Assembly (NCBI RefSeq): GCF_037975245.1
Contig: NC_092581.1
Coordinates: 5,173,501 to 5,237,500, forward strand
Direction: 5' to 3'
Origin: Apostichopus japonicus
Taxonomy: Eukaryota > Echinodermata > Holothuroidea > Aspidochirotida > Stichopodidae
DNA length: 64,000 nt
The notes below the pieces were generated by a model that worked only from the letters and a program-made list of their open reading frames with translations, had not been told where the DNA came from and did not search any database. Shown piece after piece: positions 1 to 13,000 of this stretch (the stretch's first letter is position 1; each line of letters starts with the position of its first letter). The translations under genes and the position numbers were made by a program.

Positions 1-909
1 ACGAAGAAAATCCTGACCACACTCAAAAGAACCTTAGGATCTTTCAAGCCTCCTGCCTTACCAGGCACTAAGTACACGACCCAAGAACCCAACTTATCCC
101 TAGATAATATTCTTGGAGTAGAGAGGAACTTTTTGATAGCTCTGTTGATCGGAGCATTTTTCGTATTATTGTGTTTTATTTTGCTATTGGTGTTGGTATT
201 TGGCAGGAAACGTGCAAAGACCATTGTGTATGTGAACAGTGAAGATAACCTTCGCAAATTGTCCTTGTCAGCAGCCTCTGGAAACAAGATCCTCGTCCAC
301 ACCCCTCTCATGGACCGTCGCAATAGAACCGGAAGTGATAATCCTTCTGACGACCAAAGTTTTGATTCGGCCATACACTTGCTCTCACCGGTCACCCCAG
401 GTGATCAGCCGGATTATCGAGGTCACATGATCAACAGAAGCAGATCCAATATCTCAGCGTCTTCAAGTCAAGCGAGTGGAACGGGTTACATGCGAGTCCC
501 ATCGACCGAATTGCTGATCAACACGCAATCACAACAAAGAGTTCAACAACCTCGATATGTAGTCCTTGACATGGTGAACCAGAATGGCGTTCCATTCCCA
601 AGTGCTGATCCAGGACAGGTTAATTACGCATCTGCGACGACGGATAGACCGAAGGAACGTAAAGTGGATCGAAAAGGGCCTGGTTTTGAAACCATTCCTC
701 TGAGAGGTGTACGACGAGACCAAGGGCAAGAATTGTATGTATTGCAAGGGACACAGTACATTCCGGTCCAAAAGGTCATGGATGAACCATCTCCTTCGAG
801 CAACTCCAATGTGAAAATTCTCATAGGAGGGAGTGATAACAGCAGTGAGGAAGAATTAAACATACAAGAGGGCAGGTCATTACTAAATCCGGGACACCGT
901 CCTGTCTGA
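1..909 (+). CDS. Gene A: IgSF-type transmembrane receptor, 3' terminal part (partial)
   Basis: The reading frame is open from base 1 to a TGA at 907-909, so this is the last coding exon (or its end) of a gene that starts upstream. It encodes a short Pro/Thr-rich stalk, one strongly hydrophobic span (about bases 130-201), a stop-transfer GRKR, and a cytoplasmic tail of about 235 residues. Tail tyrosines lie in VYVN (YxN, tyrosine at base 229), TGYMRV (bases 481-498) and TQYIPV (751-768). The last two fit the ITSM consensus TxYxx(V/I). No Ig domain is visible in this piece. Membership of the Ig family is inferred from the stalk-span-tail layout, the (I/V)YxN motif shared with genes C-E, and the position at the head of a same-strand cluster. 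It could be another type I receptor. A true start cannot be given. Confidence 0.75.
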   Translation, partial: TKKILTTLKRTLGSFKPPALPGTKYTTQEPNLSLDNILGVERNFLIALLIGAFFVLLCFILLLVLVFGRKRAKTIVYVNSEDNLRKLSLSAASGNKILVHTPLMDRRNRTGSDNPSDDQSFDSAIHLLSPVTPGDQPDYRGHMINRSRSNISASSSQASGTGYMRVPSTELLINTQSQQRVQQPRYVVLDMVNQNGVPFPSADPGQVNYASATTDRPKERKVDRKGPGFETIPLRGVRRDQGQELYVLQGTQYIPVQKVMDEPSPSSNSNVKILIGGSDNSSEEELNIQEGRSLLNPGHRPV

Positions 910-1091
910 ACAGGTCTTATCTATTCGATAGTTGGTTGGAAATCCTGCGTTTACTAAAATACGCAAAATTTGGCTTACAATCAATGTTCGGCGCGCGGGT
1001 TTGCGCGTACGAGTATTGTTCGAGTAATGAAGCTCTGTAGTGCATTGTGTTTGAAATGAAGTATAACAAACCGTGTATGCAAGTTGGTTGA

Positions 1092-1097
1092 AATAAA
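1092..1097 (+). promoter_or_regulatory. Candidate poly(A) signal of gene A
   Basis: An AATAAA hexamer lies about 180 bases after the gene A stop codon. It is the first exact match downstream, so a short 3' UTR is plausible. It is a sequence match only. Confidence 0.45.
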
Positions 1098-3110
1098 GCT
1101 TTTGAGAAGTGAATGCTTAGATGTAATATTTAGCAGAGTGTGCTTAGGTCATATTGTATGGATGAAATCATTTGCATCAGTGTTGGAATGGAAACAATAA
1201 GAAGAGGCGCGCGTATAGTAACTGTATCGTTGTAACTAGGGTAGAGAGATTGGCTGCGTGGTTAGCGAAAAATGTGCAGTGTGTTCCAGATAGAAGTAAG
1301 ACAGCCTTTGACCTACGGAAATTATTAAGAGCTATCGGCAGACAAACTGTCTCCATCACTGTTTGGCTGCTCTGCTGCAAAGAGATTGTTGTGTGTTGTG
1401 TTAGTAATTAAGAGAAACCTTTGAGGGAAGACAAATAATGTATGGTAAACTACTTCGACAGATGAAGAGTATCCAAGTAATGTTATGTACAGAATAAGTA
1501 ATGTTCACAGAATAGTATAACATTGCTATTGTACAAGGCATGACCTTAAACAAAAGTGTATGTGGTTTTCAATTAAATTTGAAAAGGTTGCTAATTAGTT
1601 TGTTTCTTTAGCTCACAGATTGCATAATATGATTAAAATAGTTTCATATGTTGAACAGTCAGTTGTTGAATCCTTCCTGTAGGTCTAATCACATTAATGT
1701 AACGTTAACATTTAAGTATATACTCTGTCTTGTGTAACTTTCATTTTCAAAATTTACCTGTTAAAAGATCAGTATGAGAATGTATTTTCTCATAAATATT
1801 ATCGTTTATTTGATCAATGAAGCCAAATCGTTATACCATAATATAAGATAAGGGTAAAATTTAAAAATAACTGTTTTATTCTTCAAACAATGAAATGTTA
1901 ATATTAATATGAAATCTCTCATATATTACACATGCCCTATAAGTAAAACATGTTACCGTACAATTTTTTTTTAAAGTTATAATTAAATACAATAATTTTG
2001 TAGCATGGTATGTATACAAAAGGTTAAGCCTTAATTTCCGAGTATTGTTATGAATAACATTCTTAGCAAAAGTTGCCACAGAGAACGATACCTCGCGGTA
2101 CAGGCAGGAAGCAATATTTGTTGGGGAAATAAAAGGGGGAAAATAGTGGAAACAAATGAGCAAACTCACTTGAAAGAAATTGAACTATATATGATACTAT
2201 GAACTATAATGATATACGGTAGGTGTATTGCAACACCCACCCACGCTACGATCGTGACCATATAAGGGTATCGAAAAAAAGGGTATCGGCTGTTACTGCT
2301 TTAATTGGACACCGATACAAGTCCTTTTTCCTATCTGGCAGTTTACAAGGTCCTCAGTTAGTTGGCATGTGGCCAAATTTTGTATCCAGAAGGTTCTGAT
2401 ATGACTGTTATTGCTGATGGTAACAATGACCCCGTTCGTAGTACTTTTAAGGAAGTGGTTCCAGCCTACGTTAAGGTTGAAACTTCCGGTACTATTTTCC
2501 GGCACTTGGTCAGCGGTTCTAATCTTTTTCCTTAATGGTTTCTAGCAAAGAGCCAGTTGCCTAATATTCAGGAAAAATGATTAATGCCATTTTAGAGAAA
2601 CAGGTTGCATTTACCGTGCTTCTATGTTTACCAAAATGGTAATCAAGATTGAGAGGAAAATGTGTGATACAATGGCCGGTCATGTAAAGGTTACAAAGCC
2701 TACTATATCATGGCGTCCTGTGATGTGTAAAGGACAAAATGTCGGTTGAAAGATGACAGAGAAAAAGTTGAGAGAAAAGAAACTTTCAAATTCTGTGCTA
2801 CCAGCAAACAGAGAAAAAAAATGTAATATATTTATTTTTAGTTTGTATTGTCAGATTGACATATCACTGACATAAGCCAAGGGGTAAAACAAAAGAGAGA
2901 AATAAGCAAAAAGACGACACCATTTTGAATAATCACGCATGATGACGACAACCCTTGGTAGTCACGTGGTCGTAGTAACGCGTATGAATAATATGTATGT
3001 TGTTTAGCATGTTGTAAGGCATTATACCAAAATTCAGTACCGTAGAGTATATGCATCAATATGATGCACGCGTGTACTGGAAAGTATTCTCACATATTAA
3101 CATTAAAATT

Positions 3111-3279
3111 TTATGCTCGGTGAAAGTAAGCGTTAAAGCAAATATTTCGGGTACCGTTACGTCCATATCAGGATAGCAATTGTAAAAGGCATTGTGTATG
3201 AAACAATATGGCATTTTGGTAAATTTAAACCGGTTGTTTTGCAAACAAGGAATTGAAAAAAAAAATAGCATCAGGAATT

Positions 3280-3323
<44 letters not shown>

Positions 3324-3829
3324 CGCTTCAATGCGTATTTTTCTTATATTTCTCATTTTTTAATAAATATTCATAGTCAACAAGTTAAAGGGTTAAAAGT
3401 GATATATGGTATTATATTTATTTAGAAATTAACATGCAGGTAACGACAACATCTGTTATGCTCGGTGAAAGTAGGCGTTTAAGCAAGTATTTCGGGTATC
3501 TTTACGTCCATGTCAGGATAGCAATTCATCTCTGTAAAAGGCATTGTGTATGAAACAATATGGTATTTTGGTAAATTTAAACGGGTTGTTTTGTAAGTCA
3601 TTAAAATTAATTTCAAATATTTATATTGAAATAAGGCATTAAAAACTAGTTTTTTCATTTATTCGTATTCAACATATGAAGCGTTGTAATTATGTATTTC
3701 ATGTTTTTTTCTTCAGTTAGCTATATAAGTATAAAAACCTAGATGTATGAGGAAATTGAGGGTATTATCACAAAACTGAAAGTTCTTGAAGGAGCAATGA
3801 ATTGAAGAAAATAGCATCAGGAATTCAAC

Positions 3830-3870
<41 letters not shown>

Positions 3871-3985
3871 TCTTTTTCTTATATTTCTCATATTTTAATA
3901 AATATTCATAGTATGTTAAAGCGTTAAAAGTGATATACGTTATTTAATGTATTTAGAAATTAACATGCAGGTAACGATAACACGG
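3111..3985. repeat. Imperfect direct tandem duplication with internal (AT)n
   Basis: A segment beginning ATGCTCGGTGAAAGTA at 3111 recurs from about 3460. The two copies share blocks such as GTCAGGATAGCAATT-like sequence, GGCATTGTGTATGAAACAAT, ATAGCATCAGGAATTCAA and GAAATTAACATGCAGGTAACGA. The second copy carries about 200 extra bases (roughly 3600-3800). In both copies a TA microsatellite follows GGAATTCAA (3282-3321 and about 3830-3867), so the microsatellite existed before the duplication. Confidence 0.8.
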
Positions 3986-4620
3986 GGTAGTGGTATCACG
4001 TCATATAGTTATACTCTCTGGTTCTAGTTTGATGTGCAATTAAGTTAAGATCATGTGAATAATATGTCTTTCGGTTATGCTTAGTGTGTTCATGTATCCA
4101 TGCCATTAACGTTGTTCATAATATAATATGCATATATACATCTATATATATATATTATATAAATATTGTGAATTATTTGTTGTTTCACAACTTTACTGTA
4201 TGGCATTGAATATATTACATATCACTTGATTATTGCACAACTTTTGATTGGGAAATAAAATAATTGTTAAAATGATTTATTCGCATTCGTTTCTTTTTTT
4301 TACTTTTTCAAGCTTTGATCAACTAAACTGAAGAAAAAAACAATAAAAGCAAGAAAAAGATAATTACAATTTCAAAGGAAGAGAACAATAAACTATTGTT
4401 ATCTGCTTGAATTTATAGATGAGAAAGTTAGAATAGGCAAAATAAAATCTTCATATACACCTATGAATATATCATGAATTTACGAAGGCTTCAAATAATG
4501 TACACTGGTATAGGGATATGAATATGATTATGATTATGACTCCAATACACCGGCAGGAGCGTCGAATATAGTTCGGGCCCAGGAACAACTATGTAACCCC
4601 CTTCCCCCTCCCCCCCTCCC

Positions 4621-4673
4621 CGAAAAGCTGAATGTGACACGATCGTTTGAATGCAGTCATACTCAGCTTTTCG
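4621..4673. repeat. Inverted repeat (11-bp perfect arms)
   Basis: CGAAAAGCTGA at 4621-4631 is perfectly complementary to TCAGCTTTTCG at 4663-4673, around a 31-base loop. It directly follows a C-rich tract. It may be a decayed MITE end or a chance hairpin. Confidence 0.4.
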
Positions 4674-5923
4674 CTGAAATATGTAAACACAATATTGATT
4701 TCATTATTCTTCACTCCCATCTCTAACTCACTATACATCGTTTTAATGTTTAATTGCAACTGAGTCTCGTCTGGTTGGCGGAAGTCCTGGCCTTATCTAT
4801 CTTTACACATAGTAAATGTATAGCCCCCTCCTCCATCAACTTTAAACTCATGTGTACGTCACTATCCAGTTCATATACAATGCTGCTAGCTCAATACCTT
4901 GTCGGAATGATGATGGTCACAAAATGGGGAAGGATATGACTGGATATAGGAGCGGTCCATAAAGAGCACGATTAACCGATAACCTCATTAGAAATCTTTG
5001 TTTACAAATTTCCCTTCAAATTAAGTCTTCTCGCGATCCATCAGCCCATCATGTTCAAAAACATCTCCCTTCTCTTTCTCTCTTTCGTGCTCGGACTATT
5101 GGTAAACGCCAATAAATCGGAGCCATGGTTTTGAAAAGAATCGAAGATGCTTTGCCAAGAAAAAAAAACACAAAAAAAACCCGGTGAATTAAGCCATGAA
5201 CAAAAGATTGAAGACCCCGGGGTACGTGAAAAATGAGGTCACACGCATGAGACAGTGTAGGAGTGCATGACCCTGTTTCTCTTATTCTCGATTTACTTCG
5301 TAACGGTTGAACAAATTCGAGATCTTCCACATGCACTAATCTATTGTACTGATTACGTAACTGGAAGAAAGACTGGTTAAGTGCAGGCTAAAGATTTCTA
5401 CACTGAGGAATCCACAAGGAAGAGCAAACATTATGGCTTATAACTTTCTGCACCTTCTAATGCAATGAGAATAAAATGAATCCATCAATTTTAAGAAATT
5501 TAATTTTATCCAACAAATATTTTAGATCTCTCGTCAGATTGGGAACGAAGGAAAGAGTCACCAAAAGTAATTTTTCTTGAGAAGTTTGAATTTAATCCGG
5601 CACGACGAGTTTAAAGATATTGCTGGTCATTCACTGAGACTATTGTTATTTAAATTTAGAGGCTCAATAGGGGATAAAGGAAAGAGGAGCCAAGAATTCG
5701 GGTACGTTAAGAAGTACGCCCTTTAGGATTTACGTTATATGAACAGTGAAGATGCACACAGCAGTGTGGAGCCAGGCATATTCGTCTTCGGAGTCACAGT
5801 GTTGATCACACAGGAGCTGGGACGGTACAGTTACTGATATTTCATTTCCTCTACTACGAAGAAGTCTTTCTAAGAGGAAGGTGATTGCAAGAGGAACAAA
5901 GTTTCGAAGGATTTCCCCCCAAA

Positions 5924-8900
5924 ATGGCGACAACAGTACAGCAAGTTGTTTTACTCTTAGCAGTACTTTCAGCTGTAAATGGCCTAGCCTCGAGAGAGCT
6001 CTTCTTTTTGTCGACACCGCGAGACACCACCGCCCGTGTGGGCCAAACTGTGACCCTCTACTGCTCCATAAATCAGCCGGGTAGTCGATACATGTGGATC
6101 ATGGATGGCGTTATCATTAGCCAGGGGTACAATATCATGAGCCTCCCGGATCCTTCCAGGTATGGTCTAAATATTTTACGAAGAGGAGTTTGACCGTTTA
6201 TTGGTCAAATTTGAATTAAGGTTTGCACCATTCTAACCTGCAAACTTTGAGCTAAAGCTAACCTTAACAGTTTCCAATATATTCTATTCAACATCTTCTA
6301 CTCGTTCAGTATTGGAGACAATTAAAATGACCTGAAGATGTTACAAAATGTTATTTAGCTAATGCCAGATACGCTCTTATTAAGACATGCAGAATAACCA
6401 GTTATTAAAAGTGAATCGGTTCCAACCTCACATATGCTATAAACCCCAAATACATGCTACTCAGGAATATAACATGTTCCCTTTAGTCAGCCACTTTCGC
6501 ACATAGTTTTGTTACCCGCTGCGCCCCAATCTCTACCCCACCCCCTCCCCGTCAGTTTATCTATAGCTTTTTTTATTACTGTTGAATTTTCATATAAAAA
6601 ATTAGCTAAGTACTTTTTAAGAAAAAAGTCGCCCAGAAAAGAACCTGGACGCGAAAACCAAACTACCGAACGACTGATCCGCTCAAACCCCAGTCCCCTT
6701 GCATCGAGACTGTCACTGTGTGATCATCGTCGGGTGTGCATCACCATTCCCCTCGAAAGGGAACAGATAATACACATGATCTTAGCCAAAAGGCCGGGAA
6801 GCGAAAAATTAGTTAAGTAAAAGTTAAAACCTGGTAGCGGCGACGTTTATAATGAATCTCAAAACCTCATATACAGGAAGACATACTTTTATGGCCTCAA
6901 ATAACATGTCAAGGGATTACACATTATATTGCCAAGGACAACATCTCGTGTTGGAATGTCATCCCAGTGTGCTGTATTAATGACAAAGCCTAGTTTATTT
7001 ATTGGTTAAATTATTTATTAAATATGATAAAGCAATTAATTTATACTTCATCATCAACTTAACCTTAAAGGAGCATTCCTTTGATTAAGTTTATCCTAAA
7101 GTTGGACAGATACAGAAATATTATAGTAACACAATTTGTTCACAATTCAATTCTTCTTAGACTAAAGCTAACGTTCTGCAGTCTTTATATGTGGTTTTTA
7201 TATGCTAGTGAGGTTACAGGAAACGCCGCCCTTAAAAGTGCTGTTTCATAACCATTCACTGGTCGCATTTATCCGCCAATATTTCCTGTTTTTGTCAAAA
7301 TAACCTTCAGCTGTAGCCTTTATCGAATTTGTGTTTTTCGATCATAATCTATATACTCTCTGTAGTTCAACTAAACTTAGCTCCATATAAACGGTGTGTA
7401 GTTGAACTAACGGTTGCAAAACACAAATATATTGGTGGAGCATACGAAATACTATATTAGAGATGTCATTGTGAAAAGAGGGCGGTATCCAATTATTAAT
7501 TATTTGTGAATATAATTACCTATAATTTGCTCAGACAGACAAATTCGTACGCAACCACTAACTGAATTAGATAGGAATTTTCTGTCTATAAGGCAATTGT
7601 CGACATAGTAAAACCAGAAATTAAAAGTATTGTATGGGTTATTCCTTTACGTTCAGTTCCATTTTCCAAAATAAGGCTAAATCAATGACCCAGTCAAGAT
7701 TGTAATGTTAACACATTCGCTTTGTGTTGAGAGGCCTAACTTATAACTCTAGAAAATATCTTCATAAAAACATGTTCGTGATACTGAATAGTTTCGTACT
7801 TAAATCAATATTTCTCTAAACTCATGGTTATAGACTGCTTTTTTCTTTACTTAGCTGAAAAACCTATCACAATATATATTTTGTTCTGAGCTACGTGGCT
7901 GTTGAAACTTTACATAAATTTTTTAACGTAAAATGTCCCCCCCCCCCCCACCCTCAAGATGAACCACGGAGCTGTTATCGATAACAACTCCCTACATGAA
8001 GGAACATTGGCCTAAGTTGTGATATTTAACCACTGCATTCATCTCCCATTTTCCCTTTATATTTAGATACTCGATTGGCGGTGGAGAAACCAGCTACAAC
8101 CTCCACATCAGAGACCTCCAGGCCTATGACGCTGGTAGCTACAAATGTGTGGTCACCACAGGAACAGCGGGAATTATCTCCGACCCAGGTATGAGGAGGG
8201 TATAAATTAACAGGGAGTGGGTATGGAGGAGGGAGGCTTGGCCCAAAAAAATGTGATAAATTAGCACACGGTATGGCACCATAGATTAAACAGAGTATAG
8301 TGTAGAGCAATTAGCTAAACCTGAACTATATCTATAATATTCTAGCATAGGTGGTTCACTCAGGTGGCGCGCTACCTGTTTAAGGTAAGCTACATGTACG
8401 CATGAAACACCTTTCCCTGAACAAAAAAAAACCTAATATTGTTTTTGGTACGTTTGTCGCCAGTAGTCGGTAACCTTTATCTAGACTAGACTACTGTCTA
8501 TGTTTAACAATTTGCCCCCAAAAATTACTGTGAAAACCTTGTTTGATTATGTAATGTTTTATTGTTCAATTATATCCATTGAACGCTTGTTATGTCATTC
8601 TCATAAACATAAACTGGAAACAGTCGAAATCACTAATCCTATGCCCATAACTGTGCACTGGTGCAAGCCTTCGCAGCCTGTATTAACATATAAGTTTGAT
8701 GATGCCTATGACTGGTAGTTTGTCATCATGCAGGCATAAATCTGAAATGTCGCCCTCTTTATGTGTCCTAAACGAGGGCCAATGGATAATTGTATAGTAC
8801 GTGTTGTGGTACATGTTAGTAAATATATAATTACCATTTTGTTAAGTCAACCCGGTGAAACAGTAAGAACAGTGATCTACTAGGCAGCTGGCAATTCGAA

Positions 8901-10067
8901 CTTCAAGCTTCGAAAATTAACAGATGCATTCTTAACTTATAAACATGTTATAAACATTTTCAAGAAAAGTTGAGAAGAGAACATCGAATTTTAAGATGAA
9001 AACTTCATCTTCATTTTGATTAATTTTCAGCCCAATTGGAAGTTCAATCGCCACCAACTTCAGACCTCCCAGACTGCGCCTCCGACGCCCCGCTTTCAGT
9101 CGCTATCGGAGAAGTTGTTCAAATATCGTGTACTGTCCCTGGCGGTCGTCCATCGCCTGATATAACCATCTACCGAAACTACCACACGCTTCAACATAAC
9201 GACGAAAGCCAAGAGAGCGTGTCTTACACGTGGACCGTGGCTGAAGATGATCAAGGGGCCACGTTCCGTTGCGAAGGTCGCCATGACCTGTGGGCCGAGA
9301 CCAGGAACTGCCAGATGGGACCCTACAACGTCATCACTGACCAAATCCGGGTCGTCCTCGTTCCTCTGAGTGAGATCGTCGAGGTCGGTGGATCCACTTC
9401 CTTCGTTTGTCATCAATCAGCACCGATCCGATCTTCTTTCACTTGGCTTGTAAACGGTGTTCCGGTCGACTACACCGACTCTAGTTTCTCGGTGCAGTCT
9501 GGCGATATCTCCAGCATCCTCGAGATCGACCCCGTAGCGCGGCGACTAGACGGCAGTATCGTGGCGTGTATCGTAGAGACTTCCCAAGACACCCTGTCCG
9601 AGGAGACGACCCTCACTCTATCGGAGACGGCCTTGCGCACACCGGCACCGACTCGACCAGACACCGTCGACCAGGAGAACGATGTCGATACACCGCGCAA
9701 GGATAATACCGACGGTTTGGTTCCGGATGAATCTGTTGTGAACATGACTGGATACATCATCGCAGCAGTCGGTATCTGCGTCGTCGTCATCATCATATTT
9801 GTTGTGGTTGTCCTCGGTTTCATCCAGATGATCCGAAAGAAATCCAACGATCAGAAAACTATCATCACTCATCCTGAAATCAGAGCCGATACAGACGATT
9901 ATTACTTTAAAAGTAAATTTGTCAACGTGCAGAAGACCTGGTTCGGACCCGTTCATAACGACACCAGTGCCGGTATTTGCAACTCCTTCCCTCTTCAAGA
10001 AGGGCCTCGTATGTTGATTACAATAGCAGATAACGATGAAGAGGTTTTGGGATCGACTGATGCTTAG
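5924..10067 (+). CDS. Gene B: three-Ig transmembrane receptor, three coding exons
   Basis: Coding exons are 5924-6159, 8067-8188 and 9031-10067. Both introns have GT..AG ends, and phases 2 and 1 join to give a 464-residue protein. The ATG at 5924 is chosen because it is the first ATG in frame and is followed at once by a signal peptide (residues 1 to about 20). Ig1 has C47 and C106 (YKC) and is split by intron 1 just before RYSIGGGE. Ig2 has four cysteines: C135, C153, C200 and C213. Ig3 has C246 and C299. A Thr/Pro/Asp-rich stalk leads to a membrane span at about 361-384. The tail of about 78 residues has no ITIM, ITSM or YxN motif, unlike its neighbours. It is probably a cell-surface recognition or adhesion protein; the ligand is unknown. 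The Ig1-Ig2-Ig3 order and cysteine spacing match genes C, D and E. Confidence 0.87.
6160..8066 (+). other. Gene B intron 1 (1,907 bp)
   Basis: The donor is CAG|GTATGG and the acceptor TTTAG|ATAC. The intron falls within the Ig1 domain, a place where genes C, D and E have no intron. It contains the U2-like fragment on the opposite strand. Otherwise it is AT-rich with a poly-C tract near 7937 and no coding potential that I can see. Confidence 0.85.
6757..6806 (-). pseudogene. U2 snRNA 5'-end-like fragment
   Basis: Read on the minus strand this segment begins TCGCTTCCCGGCC, runs on TTTTGGCTAAGATCATGTGT, and ends with ATTATCTGTTC. That is the signature of the first roughly 45 nucleotides of U2 snRNA, including the branch-site recognition region, where GTAGTA reads GTATTA. 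After CTGTTC the similarity to U2 stops: the expected Sm-site and stem-loop II sequence is absent. It is therefore a truncated or interrupted copy, not a working gene. The sequence that follows on the minus strand (CCCTTTCGAGGG and onward) is not U2 and is not recognised. Possible origins are a retropseudogene, a snRNA-headed SINE, or a U2-targeting retroelement junction. Confidence 0.7.
8189..9030 (+). other. Gene B intron 2 (842 bp)
   Basis: The donor is CCAG|GTATGA and the acceptor TTTTCAG|CCCAA. The intron separates the end of Ig1 from Ig2. Nothing else recognisable lies inside. Confidence 0.85.
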
Positions 10068-13000
10068 GTTCATATCTCGTCCAATAATTGTGGTCGGGCA
10101 TTTTTTTAAAACATTTTTTTAACTGTATGTTGTTTTTAATATCGAATAATTCGCAGGTTTTTAAAAAAAAAAGACTTCCACATATACGCTTCATATTTTT
10201 ATATCTACTTTTTCATTCTGCTAACATGATCTAACAATGTCCAAATTTTTATTATTATTATTCTATTGTTCCTCATTTATTTTTAACTAAGATTTTATAG
10301 CAATCTCAACATCCACACGATTTTATAGCCTTTATAGATCATGCCTGTCGATTTTTAAGTGACATTAGCCAATCAAGTAACAAACTCTGTTAGATGTTAA
10401 TATTATTTTACACTTGTTATGTACTGACTTACATATCTCCGTACACCATTTGCACTACCAAATCTTTAGAGCAATTTGCAAGCTGTCCACGCAGTTGAAC
10501 CTCTCATGAATATAAATTATTCATTACTGAAACAAGAGTTAATATGATATTAATATAAGCTGCTATCGTTATCGCAATATTTTTATCTTTAACAAAAAAA
10601 AAGCATTGTAATAAATTACGTCATTTCATAATATCTCGGAGAAGTTAATTAAGAAACAAACCTGCATTAGTGCTATTGTAATTTTTCGTTAGGATGCTTT
10701 TCTGCGCATGTAGCATTCCTTAAAATAATAGCGTCGTGGATTCGGTTGACGGCCCGGTCACCCCCCCCCCAAAACCTCAACCCAGACCCTCTTTGGATTG
10801 CTAAATGATCTATACAAACAGATATAATTAAATATGGAAACATCGTTCAAGACATGGTACAAATATGTAAGAGTGCGTCTCCGCGCTGTCGGTTACGTAA
10901 TGGCAACCGTGTTAAGAACTTAAACAAACGAATCACCCAATACCTTTCGTCACAACCGGCCAGCCACTGTATCATCCATGTATTTTAATCGTGTTAAAAA
11001 AAATTGTCTTATAGAATCTACAAATTCTTTGTATAACAGCCTGGTTTTTATTGTAATAAATATTGGTAACCATGAAAGTTCGAATTTTCTATATCTTGAT
11101 TTCATTTCGACTCTGTCACATCGGAGCTCATAATGTTCATTTCTCATTATGCCTCAAAGATATTGAAATATTCAATAATTGAATATTCAAGAGTTTTGAA
11201 AGCCCACCCGTTTCAGGATGCAAATTAGCAGCAATTGTCTGTTTTTTGTCTTTTTTTTGTACTTTTGTTACAACTTTCAAGAATTTTGCTCTTTATAATG
11301 TCATTAATTGAATGATTGCTGTTAATTTTTACCGGGCCCAAATTGTCTTGAAAAAAAGCTCGATACATTGCTTACTCCCACTGCAAACCATGCATGCAAC
11401 CTACTTTCAATTCTATCCAATGGTTCCTTCCTAAAACGTGTGTCTGTATGTAAATATATATATATATACTAATTAAATTGACTATATCCGACCTGAATAT
11501 ATATGAGGATTCTCTTCAAAGTTTTTCAACGGATATATGAAATCCCACTCTAAATGTCGTATCTAATCTTGTCTTATGTAATCTAATCTCGTCTTCTCTA
11601 ATCTCGTATCTTAATCGATAAAGCTTGATGACGTAAGCATTACGTCATTTTAATGATATTTTAATACCCTTCTGCAAAGGTGCAGTCACAATAAAATGCA
11701 GACATAGTGTACGTGGAAAACGAGCAGCCTTAACACTGACATACTAAGTCGAGGGGGTCTTAGTGAGCAATTTTTAACGTACTTATACTTCCCAGTTAAG
11801 ATGTGTGACTGCAAAACTTAATTGGTAGGGTAGGGTGGTGATGAAAAGGACAAGATACCTCAGGGACCCTTGTAGTATTCATCCGGCGTTGATTGAATAA
11901 TTAAACGTCCTGCCATTTTCGAAAAGCGGTCATAACTATAATGCAACCTTTTTCTACAATTTTCGTATATATGGCACAAATTTCAACCATTTCTTACAAA
12001 GTTCCCGTTCTCAACATTTGATAGCGCAAACAGTATTATTTTCTATTGCTTTTTCAATACTGAAACGCCATGACAATGTAGGGTCGTGGGTCATTAGCTT
12101 GATGAATGAAACTAAATTTTGAGATAGAAAAAAATGCATTTCCAATATGATTTTGTTTTTGTATGTAATATACTAATACGCTAAAATCCCGAGGGAAGAA
12201 ATATTGACGATCGAATTTAAAAATAAATAAATTACAAAATCATAAAATACAGCAATTACATACTGATTAACTGTTATTCAATGAAAAATTGTTTGACTAA
12301 AGGTATATTTTATGACATCTATCCGGCAGTTTTCAGGTAGTACGCGGTTTGGTTTTTAAAATACGTTATAGTCTTATAATCTGGCTAACTCCCGCACGAG
12401 ATACTTTCTAAAAACAAGTTCTTACAAGATGGCCTGAACACGAAGTCTCAAACGTTTATTAACAAACTGACTTATTATGAACAAACTGACTAATTATTAT
12501 CCTCCATTGCACTTACAGTCCATGTGATTTGACGAGAAGGGGGGAAGGAAAATTATTTTTGGTGTTGATATGTAAGAGGTTAATAACTCGATTGATGTTA
12601 GAATTTCTACTCACGGTAACCCTATATCTCTTCCACCATTGTGGGTTAATCAATAAAGTGTTAATTATTACATGTTGTGGTCAGCTTGAAACAGAGAGTC
12701 GCAACATACCACAAACCACAGTTTTATAATTTCGTCATTATATTATTGAATTACAACTTATACAAAATGTATTCGTATTTATGCAACCAGTTCTAGCTTA
12801 AACATATTTTCGTTACTACCTATATATGTGGCAATTAGTCGAGATAAACATGACTATGGTTATACAGACAATAGAAACAGAAAAAATAGAAAAAACAGAA
12901 GTTCCAACTTGCAAAACTAATGACACTCTTGCAATCGTTCCAAAACACTTGGCAACCTAAGCCTTCAATAACATTGGACATGCACTTTGGAATGGTTGAG

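Larger units (their letters stand above)
910..5923. other. Spacer between genes A and B
   Basis: Apart from the probable 3' UTR of gene A, no convincing coding exon is seen. The spacer is AT-rich and holds an imperfect tandem duplication (3111-3985) with TA microsatellites, and an inverted repeat at 4621-4673. The last few hundred bases must contain the promoter and 5' UTR of gene B, but no clear TATA box could be chosen. Confidence 0.6.

Noticed and set aside
6509-6820. Open frame on the + strand in gene B intron 1
   Set aside because: It runs antisense through the U2-like fragment and a C-rich tract, and has no recognisable protein feature.
9618-10073. Antisense open frame opposite gene B exon 3
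   Set aside because: It is a shadow of the Ig3-span-tail coding sequence, low in complexity (Asp runs opposite Val/Ile codons).
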